A stretch of 64,000 bases of DNA. It comes from Alkalicoccobacillus gibsonii (lineage in GTDB: Bacteria; Bacillota; Bacilli; Bacillales; Bacillaceae_D). Made by a program: the position numbers and the translations under genes. A model generated the notes under the pieces. That model saw only the letters and a list, made by a program, of their open reading frames with translations, made no database searches and had not been told where the DNA came from. Below are positions 1 through 7,903 of this stretch, in pieces. The stretch is taken from the NCBI RefSeq assembly GCF_016798245.1, contig NZ_JAEUZA010000004.1, forward strand, positions 248,001 to 312,000, given 5' to 3'. The stretch's first letter is position 1; each line of letters opens with the position of its first letter.

Positions 1-994
1 ATAAAATATTATTAGTTGATAAGATCTCCAAGTTGTTCTCTAACTCAATATTACCATTGACATTTAAAATATTGTCATTCTTTAATTTAGCTTCTCCTCC
101 TGATAAATTTCTTCCAACATTAATTGTACTATTATTACTAGAGGTAACATCTAAAGATTTAAAATCTGTTAAGTTATGTGCAACCTTTAAAGAACTACTA
201 TTACCTATATTAATATTCTCTTTAATATTGAGGGAACCATTTTTAATAATAAGTTCTCCATGATTAAGTACGTTTAAATTTTTTGTTTTAGGTAATGAAA
301 GGTTTCCATTATTTAGTGTTAGCGTTGCTCTATACTCGAAATTAATAGTTATTGTATAGATTCTAAGGTTACCACCTGTTAAATCAACGCTCTTTTGGTT
401 TTTAAAAGTTAGAACTCCAGTTGAGGTATTACATGACAAATTTCCTGCTTTTTCTGCTTCGCCAATTTGAGGATAACTATCATAAGTGAAAGGTTGACCT
501 GGTAAACATATCACGTCGTAATATAAATCTTCTGTGGGTGCATTTAGTTCTGTTTTGATTTCTGTTCCTCTAGTCGCAAGCACCACAGGCTCCTCTAAAT
601 CCTCAATTTCTAACGTAATTCCTTTTCCCTCTTGAATAGTCATTTTCTGAATTCCTTCTATTTGTGTCTGACCATCATTAGAATCAGAATTCAGGAGACC
701 ATTTGCTAACTGATATTTACTTGTACGATTATCTGCATCAACAATCTCGAAATTGTTGTTATCTGCACCTTTTTTTATATCTGTCGCCGATTGCACAGCC
801 TTTGTGAGCTCCAACAACCCTACCTGCATATCTTGTCGATCCTGAGATTCTCCTTGGACTTTGCTAGTTAATACGGAGCTTTGCATGAGGGCTGCCATAC
901 CAATTCCAAGAACAATAAGGAGTATCGCAACACTAGCTAAAACTTCTATGAGTGTAAGACCTTTTTCATTTTTTAACCGATCTTTTATTCCCAT
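1..994 (-). CDS. Minor prepilin with C-terminal beta-solenoid-like tail (3' end outside window)
   Basis: The frame is open from an ATG at 994, preceded by GAAGGTGAG, to the window edge (331 codons, no stop), so the C-terminus is missing. The N-terminus is a class III prepilin signal, with KNEKG then LTLIEVLAS: the cleavage Gly, Glu at mature position 5, and a hydrophobic helix. This places it with PilW/PilJ-type minor pilins exported to the cell surface. From about residue 170 onward it is rich in Asn, Gly, Ser, Leu and Ile, with short repeating strands (for example NNGNLSLP, KNGSLNI) like a right-handed beta-solenoid. The 3' part is more AT-rich than its neighbours. It overlaps the upstream prepilin gene by 10 bp, which implies one operon. 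The prepilin assignment is secure. A tip-adhesin role for the tail is inference. Confidence 0.85.
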   Translation of the reverse strand, partial: MGIKDRLKNEKGLTLIEVLASVAILLIVLGIGMAALMQSSVLTSKVQGESQDRQDMQVGLLELTKAVQSATDIKKGADNNNFEIVDADNRTSKYQLANGLLNSDSNDGQTQIEGIQKMTIQEGKGITLEIEDLEEPVVLATRGTEIKTELNAPTEDLYYDVICLPGQPFTYDSYPQIGEAEKAGNLSCNTSTGVLTFKNQKSVDLTGGNLRIYTITINFEYRATLTLNNGNLSLPKTKNLNVLNHGELIIKNGSLNIKENINIGNSSSLKVAHNLTDFKSLDVTSSNNSTINVGRNLSGGEAKLKNDNILNVNGNIELENNLEILSTNNIL

Positions 995-1407
995 GAGCTC
1001 ACCTTCAATTCAAGAGGGGATGTTTTTGTCACGTCTAAAGTGACAGTTGTTGTATGTGATTGTTCACCGCTTGCCGTGCTAGTTAATGTGATGTTTTTTT
1101 CGGTCATTGAACACTTGAGCACTAGATCATAGCCATTCATCTTTTTAGAAGAAACCTTCTCAGCTGAACAGCTTTTCTTCTGGATATCAATAAGCTCCGC
1201 CGGTTTGTGTTCGATCACACTGAGTAATGTTTCAGCACCCGCTTCTGCTGCATACTTCGCCTGGATCGATTCAGTTACCGTTTGGCTTTTGCTAATTTCA
1301 TTAAAAAGAAAGCCGAGCAAGCCAAGTCCGACTAATGTTCCAACAACGATAATCCCAAGAACCACGGGAAGTGCTGCTCCTTTTTGGTTTTGAATGAAAG
1401 GTCTCAT
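985..1407 (-). CDS. PilX-like minor prepilin
   Basis: A 140-residue protein. A short basic leader (MRPFIQNQKG) is followed by a long hydrophobic segment (residues about 11-34), then SQTVTESIQAKYAAEAGAE, which is characteristic of PilX N-terminal-type pilus assembly proteins. After the likely cleavage Gly10 the mature protein would begin AALPV, so the usual Glu at position 5 is absent, as in GspK-like pseudopilins. It probably belongs to the minor pilin complex that starts or caps the fibre. It overlaps the upstream prepilin by 4 bp (ATGA type) and the downstream one by 10 bp, so all three are translationally coupled. The family call rests on the N-terminal third; the remainder is unremarkable. 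Confidence 0.78.
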   Translation of the reverse strand: MRPFIQNQKGAALPVVLGIIVVGTLVGLGLLGFLFNEISKSQTVTESIQAKYAAEAGAETLLSVIEHKPAELIDIQKKSCSAEKVSSKKMNGYDLVLKCSMTEKNITLTSTASGEQSHTTTVTLDVTKTSPLELKVSSWE

Positions 1408-1769
1408 CGTGCACTTACCGCCTTTGGAATGTTTAGTTCGGTTTCCAGTAGAACCGGTTCTGGAAGTAGATTTGAGTAATCAACCTTAACCGTTACATGA
1501 CATAACTGATTCTCTGCTCGGATCGAACGAGTTATGGTGAATCCGTCTTTTGAACTAGTATTCTTCTTGCAGAAATCTGGTGCTTTATTCAAACGCATAC
1601 CTTCTATTTCAGACTGCGCGACGAGTGTAGCCTCCATCACAATCTGGTTTCGTTCATTTGCTTTTAATCCGTTCATTAGCATCGTTGCAAAACCAATGGC
1701 AAAGATTGATAGGATGACCATTGAAGCAAGCAACTCTATTAAAGTTAAACCCTTTTCATTTCGACTCAT
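1404..1769 (-). CDS. PilV-like minor prepilin
   Basis: A 121-residue protein with a textbook prepilin leader: RNEKG, then LTLIELLASMVILSI. The Gly before the cleavage site and Glu5 of the mature chain are present, so it should be a substrate of the prepilin peptidase at 8653-9420. The rest is a short globular domain with two Cys, resembling type IV pilus modification/PilV or GspI-like proteins. It is the first gene of a leftward three-prepilin operon. Its ATG is preceded by AGGAGTCGGTGAT. The operon diverges from the pilBTC gene block across about 147 bp. The exact subfamily (PilV versus GspI/ComG-like) cannot be settled by eye. Confidence 0.82.
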   Translation of the reverse strand: MSRNEKGLTLIELLASMVILSIFAIGFATMLMNGLKANERNQIVMEATLVAQSEIEGMRLNKAPDFCKKNTSSKDGFTITRSIRAENQLCHVTVKVDYSNLLPEPVLLETELNIPKAVSAR

Positions 1770-1916
1770 ATCACCGACTCCTGTCGTGAAAAAATATTCC
1801 TAATCATATGTATCCAAAACTTTTACTTTATTATACAATAAGTCTGATCTACCTGTATCTAAATAATTATGAAGATCAATAGATAATCTTATTTTATAGT
1901 CTAAAAAGGCTGGTGA

Positions 1917-2393
1917 ATGTGTATGGTTTATACACTCTCTTTTTTTATGGGAGCAATTCTTGTTATTAGTTTAGTATTTTTACTTTTAAAAACGCTTCAA
2001 CTTTCAATGAAATTAAAATTCATGATGATTGGAGCTTCTGTAGGGATCGCTTTGGCGGCATCCGCATCCTATCTATTGTTTCCCTTATCCTTAACGCTGC
2101 TTCTATCAATCGTTATGCTGGTTCTGGCTAGTTTGATACTTGCGGCACGTCTTGAGCGAGAACAAGATCAGCCAACGTTCGAATGGGTGTTTCCTCAAAG
2201 TGAATCTGCTTTTGCAGAAATAGCGGTAACAGAAGAACTGAACGATGTAGTAACTAAGTCCATTGTTCCAGTTGCAAACGAAGAGGAGTCTGAGCCTGTT
2301 CTTATACGAAAACAAGCGTTAACAGAAGTAGAAGTAGATGAATCTGAAGAATTAATGACGGGTCGCCGCAGACGAATTCAAATAGAGGAGTAA
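1917..2393 (+). CDS. Small membrane protein of the pilus locus, unknown function
   Basis: A 158-residue protein that I do not recognise. The first half contains three hydrophobic segments (about residues 5-25, 32-52 and 56-76), so it is an integral membrane protein. The second half is acidic and probably cytoplasmic, ending in a GRRRRIQIEE tail. The ATG at 1917 has AAAAGG about 8 nt upstream; a second ATG at 1923 is less well spaced. It is the first gene of the rightward T4P block, 10 bp before the VanW-domain gene and probably co-transcribed with it. A role in pilus assembly is suggested only by position. Confidence 0.6.
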   Translation: MCMVYTLSFFMGAILVISLVFLLLKTLQLSMKLKFMMIGASVGIALAASASYLLFPLSLTLLLSIVMLVLASLILAARLEREQDQPTFEWVFPQSESAFAEIAVTEELNDVVTKSIVPVANEEESEPVLIRKQALTEVEVDESEELMTGRRRRIQIEE

Positions 2394-2403
2394 TGAATAA
2401 CAG

Positions 2404-3762
2404 ATGAAATCATTTTTAAAAATGGGCCTAGTCGTGTCGCTTATGACTTGTTTGTTCGTAGCAAGCTTGTTTGTTGGTCGGTTTATAGATATGAGAGCTT
2501 TGGCAAATGAATATCAAGCGGGAACGAGGATTGCAGGAGTGGAGGTAGGTGGTCTCTCACCAGATGAGGCACAAGTCGAGCTTCTTAAACAAATGGATGA
2601 GAGAAGAGCTAGTCAGACGATCTCGTTACATTTGTATGATTCAAAGGTTGTACTCCCTGTTGAAGCACTACAATTACCTGTGTCTGATTTAGCAATAGAC
2701 ATGCCTGAAACTGTGGAAGAGGATGCTACCATTGACATTACGATGTTAACAGAGGCAATTGGCCAGATTGAATCTGCTGAATTACAGGGCTTGGTGGAAA
2801 TTCCTATGTTAAAGGAAGAGATTGAGCGTCAAGTAAACGAGCAGCAGAATACACCAGTATCTATTCATCTCGCTCCATACATTGATGGGGTAGCGGAAGA
2901 GCAAACGGTACTTGCTAATGTGTACAAGCCATATTTGGAATCAACTCTCTTACAGCAATGGGCTAATGCATTAGATGGCTATGTTCTTGAACCAAGACAA
3001 ACTTTTTCCTTAAAAGACGCACTTTCTGAGATGAACCAGGTAGTGGTTGGCGGAGAAAGCCTTGATTTGTTTGCGTCAGCTGTGTATCAAGTGATGGCAA
3101 AATCTAATCTTGAACTAATTGAGCATCACAGTCCAAGCAAGTTGCCCTATGCTACGGATATTGGATTTAGTGCGTCGGTAAATGAAGATCATCGTGATTT
3201 GATTTTTTATAATCCAAATTACGCACCATTAGAACTACATACCATCTTCTCAAATGACGGGCTCATTGTTGAGCTTCTAGGAACACCCTATCTACATGAA
3301 TATGAGCTCGTTATTGAAGATCAAGAAACGATTCAACCTCGGCTTGAGATTCAATACTCAAAGAAGCGTCGAGCTGGAGATTCACAGCTTATTGAAAACG
3401 GGAAACAAGGCTTTGCAGCAACATTATATCGCAAGGAAGTTGGAGCCAATCAAGTAGAAGTAGAAACGCTTCTCCTCGCTAGAGACTATGTAGCGGCTAG
3501 GCCCGATATCGAAGAGCGAAGTGTGTACGCTGTACCAGAACCTGAACCAGAGCCACTTATAGATCAGGATCTACAACCTGTCATTATTGATTTACCAGAA
3601 GGACAAGTCACACCTAATGTGATAGAGAACCCTCAGGAAAGTTCTCCTGATGCGAATAACGCTTTACAGACTCAACCGTCACAAGCAGAAGAACCACAGG
3701 AAGATGAGGCTGTAAAAGGTGAATCTGAACCAACTGATGAGGAGCAGAAAGATGAGAGTTAA
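2404..3762 (+). CDS. VanW-domain membrane-anchored protein
   Basis: A 452-residue protein. An N-terminal hydrophobic segment (about residues 7-26) should anchor it or act as an uncleaved signal. A helical region follows, then a VanW-like domain at about residues 180-300, visible as FSLKDALSEM, GGESLDLFASAVYQV, HHSPSKLPYATDIG and DLIFYNPNYAPLELH. The C-terminal 90 residues are Pro/Glu/Gln-rich and acidic, like a wall-spanning or disordered tail; no G5 domain is evident. VanW proteins are extracytoplasmic and often found next to cell-wall functions. Its last 11 bp overlap the start of pilB, so translation of the two is probably coupled. A role in letting the pilus cross the thick wall is inference from context. 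Confidence 0.72.
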   Translation: MKSFLKMGLVVSLMTCLFVASLFVGRFIDMRALANEYQAGTRIAGVEVGGLSPDEAQVELLKQMDERRASQTISLHLYDSKVVLPVEALQLPVSDLAIDMPETVEEDATIDITMLTEAIGQIESAELQGLVEIPMLKEEIERQVNEQQNTPVSIHLAPYIDGVAEEQTVLANVYKPYLESTLLQQWANALDGYVLEPRQTFSLKDALSEMNQVVVGGESLDLFASAVYQVMAKSNLELIEHHSPSKLPYATDIGFSASVNEDHRDLIFYNPNYAPLELHTIFSNDGLIVELLGTPYLHEYELVIEDQETIQPRLEIQYSKKRRAGDSQLIENGKQGFAATLYRKEVGANQVEVETLLLARDYVAARPDIEERSVYAVPEPEPEPLIDQDLQPVIIDLPEGQVTPNVIENPQESSPDANNALQTQPSQAEEPQEDEAVKGESEPTDEEQKDES

Positions 3763-5410
3763 AAAGAAAATTGGTGACTTATTAGTTGAGGCTGGTTACT
3801 TAAGCAGCGATCAGGTTCAATTGGCCCTACAGGAAAAACGCTCAGGCCAACGTCTGGGTGATGCGCTTCTTGAGAGAGATTTAATAACGGAGCATGAACT
3901 CATTAAAGCGTTGGAGACTCAGCTAGGAATCAAGCATGTGAACTTATATCGTACAGCCGTCGATACACAAGTGTTAAAACTAATTCCAGAAGAGTTAGCC
4001 CGAAAATATACGTTAATTCCAATTGAAAAGCAAGAGGACCTTCTGCAGGTAGCAATGGCTGATCCCCTTGATTATTTCGCCATTGATGACTTGCAAATGA
4101 TCACTGGGTTCCAAGTGGAGCCTCAGATTGCCGTTCGAGCTGAAGTAATGGAAGCGATCGAACGCTACTATCAAATCAATGATTCGTTAATTGAAGACGC
4201 GACAGCAAAAACAGAAACGGTATCTAAAGAAGAGCCTGTTATAGAGGATACGGATGCTCCGATTATCAAATTAGTGGATCAGTTGCTGCAGCATGGATTA
4301 AACCAACGTGCCAGTGATATACATATTGACCCGCTAGAAAAAACATTTATGGTGCGTTACCGGATAGATGGCATGCTAAGAACAGAGCGTACGTACTCAT
4401 CTTCCATTTTAAGTGCGCTAACCGCTCGGATTAAGATTATGGGTGAATTAAATATTACGGAAAACCGGTTGCCACAGGATGGTCGAATTAAAGTGTTAGT
4501 TGGCTCAGAGCATGTGGACATGAGAATTTCTACATTACCGACAATCTTTGGTGAAAAAATTGTGATCCGGTTGCTAGCTGGCTTAAGTGAACGCACGGAT
4601 TTAAGTTCTCTAGGGTTGAATCAAGTTCATGAGAAAATGTTTCGGTTAATGCTCGAGAACCCATCTGGTCTAATTTTATTAACGGGGCCAACGGGTTCTG
4701 GAAAAACATCTACGTTATATGCGGGCTTGCATCATTTAAATACGGATCAAGTAAATATTGTGACGGTAGAAGATCCGGTGGAGTACCATATTAACGGCAT
4801 TAATCAGGTGCAGGTGAACAGCCAGGTTGGACTTACCTTTGCAAAAGGGCTTCGAGCCATTCTACGACAAGATCCAAATATCGTCATGATTGGTGAAATT
4901 CGTGATACTGAAACAGCAGAAATTGCAGTTCGTGCTTCTCTGACAGGACATTTGGTTTTAAGTACACTTCATACAAATAGTGCCATTGCAGCGATTCCGC
5001 GGTTAACAGAAATGGGGATTGAGCCTTATTTAGTCGCTTCGGGTTTATCAGGTGTAGTTGGTCAACGTCTTGTACGCAGAATTTGTCCTACTTGCAGACA
5101 AGCCCATACCCCAAATGAATTGGAACGTGAACAATTTGAGAAGCGTGGTATGACTGTCACTCAGCTTCACCGAGGTGAGGGCTGTAGTCATTGCGGTGAC
5201 ACAGGCTATTCAGGAAGGATCGCTATTCATGAAATGCTAATCATCGATGAAACAATCAGGCAGCTTTTAATGAACAAGGAAACCATTCAAAACATTCACG
5301 ACTACGCGACAAGTAACGGAATGATTTTCTTATTAGACGATGGGTTATTAAAGGTGAAACAAGGCTTAACAACCTTAGAAGAAGTGCTTCACGTAACACT
5401 ACATCATTAA
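3752..5410 (+). CDS. pilB: Type IV pilus extension ATPase PilB
   Basis: A 552-residue cytoplasmic ATPase that powers pilin polymerisation. The N-terminus (about 1-140) is an MshEN/GspE-N domain with two tandem motifs (KIGDLLVEAGYLSSDQ and RLGDALLERDLITEHEL), the type that binds cyclic-di-GMP in MshE. The ATPase core has Walker A GPTGSGKT, an Asp box, and Walker B with RQDPNIVMIGEIRD. The tetra-cysteine zinc site is visible as CPTC and CSHC. I chose ATG 3752 because GGAG at 3741 is correctly spaced and MRVKKKIGDLL matches the family N-terminus; a longer frame from 3719 would add 11 residues that do not fit. The gene overlaps the VanW-domain gene by 11 bp and is followed by pilT after 15 bp. 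Confidence 0.95.
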   Translation: MRVKKKIGDLLVEAGYLSSDQVQLALQEKRSGQRLGDALLERDLITEHELIKALETQLGIKHVNLYRTAVDTQVLKLIPEELARKYTLIPIEKQEDLLQVAMADPLDYFAIDDLQMITGFQVEPQIAVRAEVMEAIERYYQINDSLIEDATAKTETVSKEEPVIEDTDAPIIKLVDQLLQHGLNQRASDIHIDPLEKTFMVRYRIDGMLRTERTYSSSILSALTARIKIMGELNITENRLPQDGRIKVLVGSEHVDMRISTLPTIFGEKIVIRLLAGLSERTDLSSLGLNQVHEKMFRLMLENPSGLILLTGPTGSGKTSTLYAGLHHLNTDQVNIVTVEDPVEYHINGINQVQVNSQVGLTFAKGLRAILRQDPNIVMIGEIRDTETAEIAVRASLTGHLVLSTLHTNSAIAAIPRLTEMGIEPYLVASGLSGVVGQRLVRRICPTCRQAHTPNELEREQFEKRGMTVTQLHRGEGCSHCGDTGYSGRIAIHEMLIIDETIRQLLMNKETIQNIHDYATSNGMIFLLDDGLLKVKQGLTTLEEVLHVTLHH

Positions 5411-5425
5411 GAGGAGGGTAACGAA

Positions 5426-6466
5426 GTGAAAGAAAAACTTGAAACGTTACTTTCAACTGCTTTTACGAAAGGCGCTTCTGATATTCATTTAACCGTCGGT
5501 ACAGCACCTATTTTTCGGATAAATGGAGAGCTTGCTCCAGATGGTGAGGAAAAGCTCACTCCAGATGATACGAGACAAATGGCTGAAGCAATCATCCCTC
5601 AAGATTTGATGAGTGAATTTGAGAAAAAGGGAGAGCTGGATTTCTCCTTTGGTATTCCTAGAGTGTCTCGGTTTCGAATTAACGCTTATTTTCAACGTTC
5701 TTGTATAGGTATGGCTATACGAGTGATTCCAACTACAATTCCTAAGCTGGACGAGCTGAACATGCCGCCAATTTTAAAAGAAATTGTGCAGCAACCTCAA
5801 GGGTTAGTTTTAGTGACAGGTCCAACAGGAAGTGGGAAATCAACTACACTTGCAGCCATGATTGATCAAGTGAATCGAACCGAAGCCAAGCACATCATTA
5901 CACTTGAGGACCCGATTGAATATTTGCATCGTCATCAGATGTCTGTTGTGAATCAACGTGAGGTGGGGTTTGATACAAAGAACTTTGCGAATGGATTAAA
6001 GGGATGTTTGAGGCAAGATCCTGATATCATTCTTGTAGGTGAAATGCGCGATCTTGAAACGATTTCAACGGCGATTACTGCTGCAGAGACCGGGCATCTT
6101 GTCCTTGGGACATTGCATACAACAGATGCTCCTTCAACCATTGACCGGATCATTGATGTGTTCCCACCAGCGCAGCAGGCTCAGGTTCGTATTCAGCTTG
6201 CTTCAGTGTTGCATGCGGTTATATCCCAGCGTTTATTTAGAACAGCAGATCATAAAGGGCGCCGAGCAGCCACTGAGATTTTGATTAATAATTCAGCAGT
6301 GAAAAATCTTATTCGAAATGAAAAGATTCATCAGATCCAAAATGTGATTCAAACAAGCAGGGCTGAAGGAATGATGACGATGGATACGTCAATGACAGAG
6401 CTTGTAAAGCAAGAAGTGCTAAGCCCTGAGGTTCTATCAATTTATTCAAAGGGGAATGTAAGTTAA
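5426..6466 (+). CDS. pilT: Type IV pilus retraction ATPase PilT
   Basis: A 346-residue hexameric ATPase that depolymerises the pilus for twitching or DNA uptake. Visible motifs are Walker A GPTGSGKSTT, the Asp box LEDPIEY, Walker B RQDPDIILVGEMRD, the His box GHLVLGTLHT and a PilT-type C-terminal AVKNLIRNEKIHQI segment close to the AIRNLIRE signature. Unlike PilB it has a short N-terminal PAS-like domain and no zinc cysteines. The GTG start at 5426 is backed by GAGGAGGG. Its stop overlaps the pilC ATG by 1 bp. Having a dedicated PilT separates this locus from the competence pseudopilus (ComGA only) and indicates true retractile pili. Confidence 0.96.
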   Translation: MKEKLETLLSTAFTKGASDIHLTVGTAPIFRINGELAPDGEEKLTPDDTRQMAEAIIPQDLMSEFEKKGELDFSFGIPRVSRFRINAYFQRSCIGMAIRVIPTTIPKLDELNMPPILKEIVQQPQGLVLVTGPTGSGKSTTLAAMIDQVNRTEAKHIITLEDPIEYLHRHQMSVVNQREVGFDTKNFANGLKGCLRQDPDIILVGEMRDLETISTAITAAETGHLVLGTLHTTDAPSTIDRIIDVFPPAQQAQVRIQLASVLHAVISQRLFRTADHKGRRAATEILINNSAVKNLIRNEKIHQIQNVIQTSRAEGMMTMDTSMTELVKQEVLSPEVLSIYSKGNVS

Positions 6467-7674
6467 TGGCGACCTTTTCGTACACTGGAAGAGACCCTTT
6501 TGGAAAGCCGGTAAAAGGCAAAACACAAGCAAATGATGAAGCTGCGGCGATCGAGCTTCTTAAAGAAAAACGAATTTCAGTCACAGCCATTGAAGAACTA
6601 CAGCAAGGCTTGTACCAAGATATTCAAATTCTGAAACCAAAAGTGAAATCAAAGGATTTTGTCTTGTTTCTTAGGCAGTTCTCAACTTTACTTAAAGCGG
6701 GTGTCCCCGTTATTGAAACGATACATGTATTAAAAAAGCAAACATCAAGTAAGCCACTACAAGCCGCACTAACACTCGTGGAAGAAGATGTAAGGGCGGG
6801 TAAATCATTATCAACAGCTTCAGCCAAACAAGGAGACCTTTTCCCTCCTTTATTTGTGAATATGGTAAAGGCCGGTGAAGCAGGCGGACGATTAGACGAT
6901 ATCCTTGATCGACTAGCAAGCTACTATGAGAAGCAACATCGCTTAAGACAAAAGGTGTTAGCTACATTAACATATCCACTTTTTGTAGGTGTTGTAGCGA
7001 TAGCTATTATTATCTTTTTACTCGTCTTTGTTGTCCCAACCTTTGCTAGTATGTTTGCAAGCTTTGGCGGTGATCTGCCTGCGATTACTAAATTTGTGAT
7101 GGCCGCTGGTGACTTTGCGCTCATCTTTTGGTGGACCGTTCCGTTACTTGCAGTACTAGCCGTTTTAGGCTGGAAGGCAGGACGTAGGAATCCAAAAACT
7201 CGTATGCTACTTGATACAGTGTTATTGCGCTTACCTGTGTTTGGCGGGTTGCTACAAAAGTCAGAGCTTGCGCGAGTCACACAAACACTCGGCGCCTTAT
7301 TTCAAAGCTCTGTTCCCGTACTTCAAGCATTAACGATTGTTGAGAAGGTGGCAGAGAACCAAGTTATTGCACAAGTGATAAAGGAAGCAAGAAAATCGCT
7401 ACAGGCAGGTAATACACTTTCTGCACCACTGGAAGCTCATTGGGCCTTCCCACCTCTTGTGACACAAATGATTAGCGTAGGTGAAAAATCAGGGTCACTT
7501 GACGCCATGCTTGAAAAAGCAGCTGAATTCTATGAAGCAGAGGTAGAAGCAGCAACCGATCAAATTAAAGCTTTAATAGAACCAACCATGATCATCCTAT
7601 TGGCAGGGATAGTAGGAACGATTGTCCTAGCCATTATGGTTCCTATGTTTAAAATATTTACAACTATAGGGTAA
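6466..7674 (+). CDS. pilC: Type IV pilus inner-membrane platform protein PilC
   Basis: A 402-residue polytopic membrane protein of the GspF/PilC family that couples the ATPases to pilin insertion. It has the typical two homologous halves, each with the FxRQ(F/L)xTLLxxGVP-type start (VLFLRQFSTLLKAGVPV at about residue 66 and VTQTLGALFQSSVPVLQAL at about residue 268), a GExxG motif (KAGEAGGRLDD and SVGEKSGSLDAML) and hydrophobic hairpins, ending in a C-terminal transmembrane helix. Length is normal. It overlaps pilT by 1 bp and is the last gene of the pilB-T-C unit; the 229-bp gap to pilA holds a riboswitch. Confidence 0.95.
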   Translation: MATFSYTGRDPFGKPVKGKTQANDEAAAIELLKEKRISVTAIEELQQGLYQDIQILKPKVKSKDFVLFLRQFSTLLKAGVPVIETIHVLKKQTSSKPLQAALTLVEEDVRAGKSLSTASAKQGDLFPPLFVNMVKAGEAGGRLDDILDRLASYYEKQHRLRQKVLATLTYPLFVGVVAIAIIIFLLVFVVPTFASMFASFGGDLPAITKFVMAAGDFALIFWWTVPLLAVLAVLGWKAGRRNPKTRMLLDTVLLRLPVFGGLLQKSELARVTQTLGALFQSSVPVLQALTIVEKVAENQVIAQVIKEARKSLQAGNTLSAPLEAHWAFPPLVTQMISVGEKSGSLDAMLEKAAEFYEAEVEAATDQIKALIEPTMIILLAGIVGTIVLAIMVPMFKIFTTIG

Positions 7675-7703
7675 AAAAGTACTAGACAAATAGATTGAGA
7701 TAG

Positions 7704-7720
7704 GATAATCTAGGATTATC
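7704..7720. repeat. Perfect palindrome upstream of the pilA riboswitch
   Basis: GATAATC-tag-GATTATC is a perfect 7-bp inverted repeat with a 3-nt spacer, about 30 bp after the pilC stop and 34 bp before the riboswitch aptamer. No U-tract follows, so it is not a normal terminator. It could be an operator for a pilA promoter in this stretch or a small RNA hairpin. Function is unknown. Confidence 0.5.
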
Positions 7721-7753
7721 AAATAAACAACAAATACCAACACTTACATACAA

Positions 7754-7859
7754 CTCGGAAAGCGTTGAAAATCTATCTGTATCTGGGCACTTGGATAGAT
7801 TGGAGCTACTAGTGCAACCGGCCGGCATCGTCTTATTGGACATGCAAGGTCGGTTTTTT
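7754..7859 (+). ncRNA. Cyclic-di-GMP-II riboswitch with overlapping terminator, upstream of pilA
   Basis: The aptamer spans about 7754-7830. It shows the class II c-di-GMP signature: CGGAAA near the 5' end, then GGGCACTT, and on the 3' side CTAGTGCAACCGGCC. GCACT (7787-7791) pairs with AGTGC (7811-7815), and TCGG near the 5' end can pair with CCGG on the 3' side. The conserved AACCGGCC (7816-7823) is also the 5' arm of a terminator whose 3' arm GGTCGGTT (7848-7855) runs into TTTT. The two folds are mutually exclusive. Ligand binding should therefore prevent termination, giving an ON switch for pilA, as described for the class II riboswitch ahead of pilin genes in Clostridioides difficile. The motif match is seen; the direction of control is inferred from the overlap. 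Confidence 0.88.
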
Positions 7860-7903
7860 GTTGTTTATAAAACAAAACCTAACTAAAGTGGAGGCGGACA
7901 AAA

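Noticed and set aside
1770-1916. Divergent promoter pair between the prepilin operon and the rightward pil genes
   Set aside because: A minus-strand TATAAT (1835-1830) is visible but no matching -35 box, so no promoter feature is claimed.
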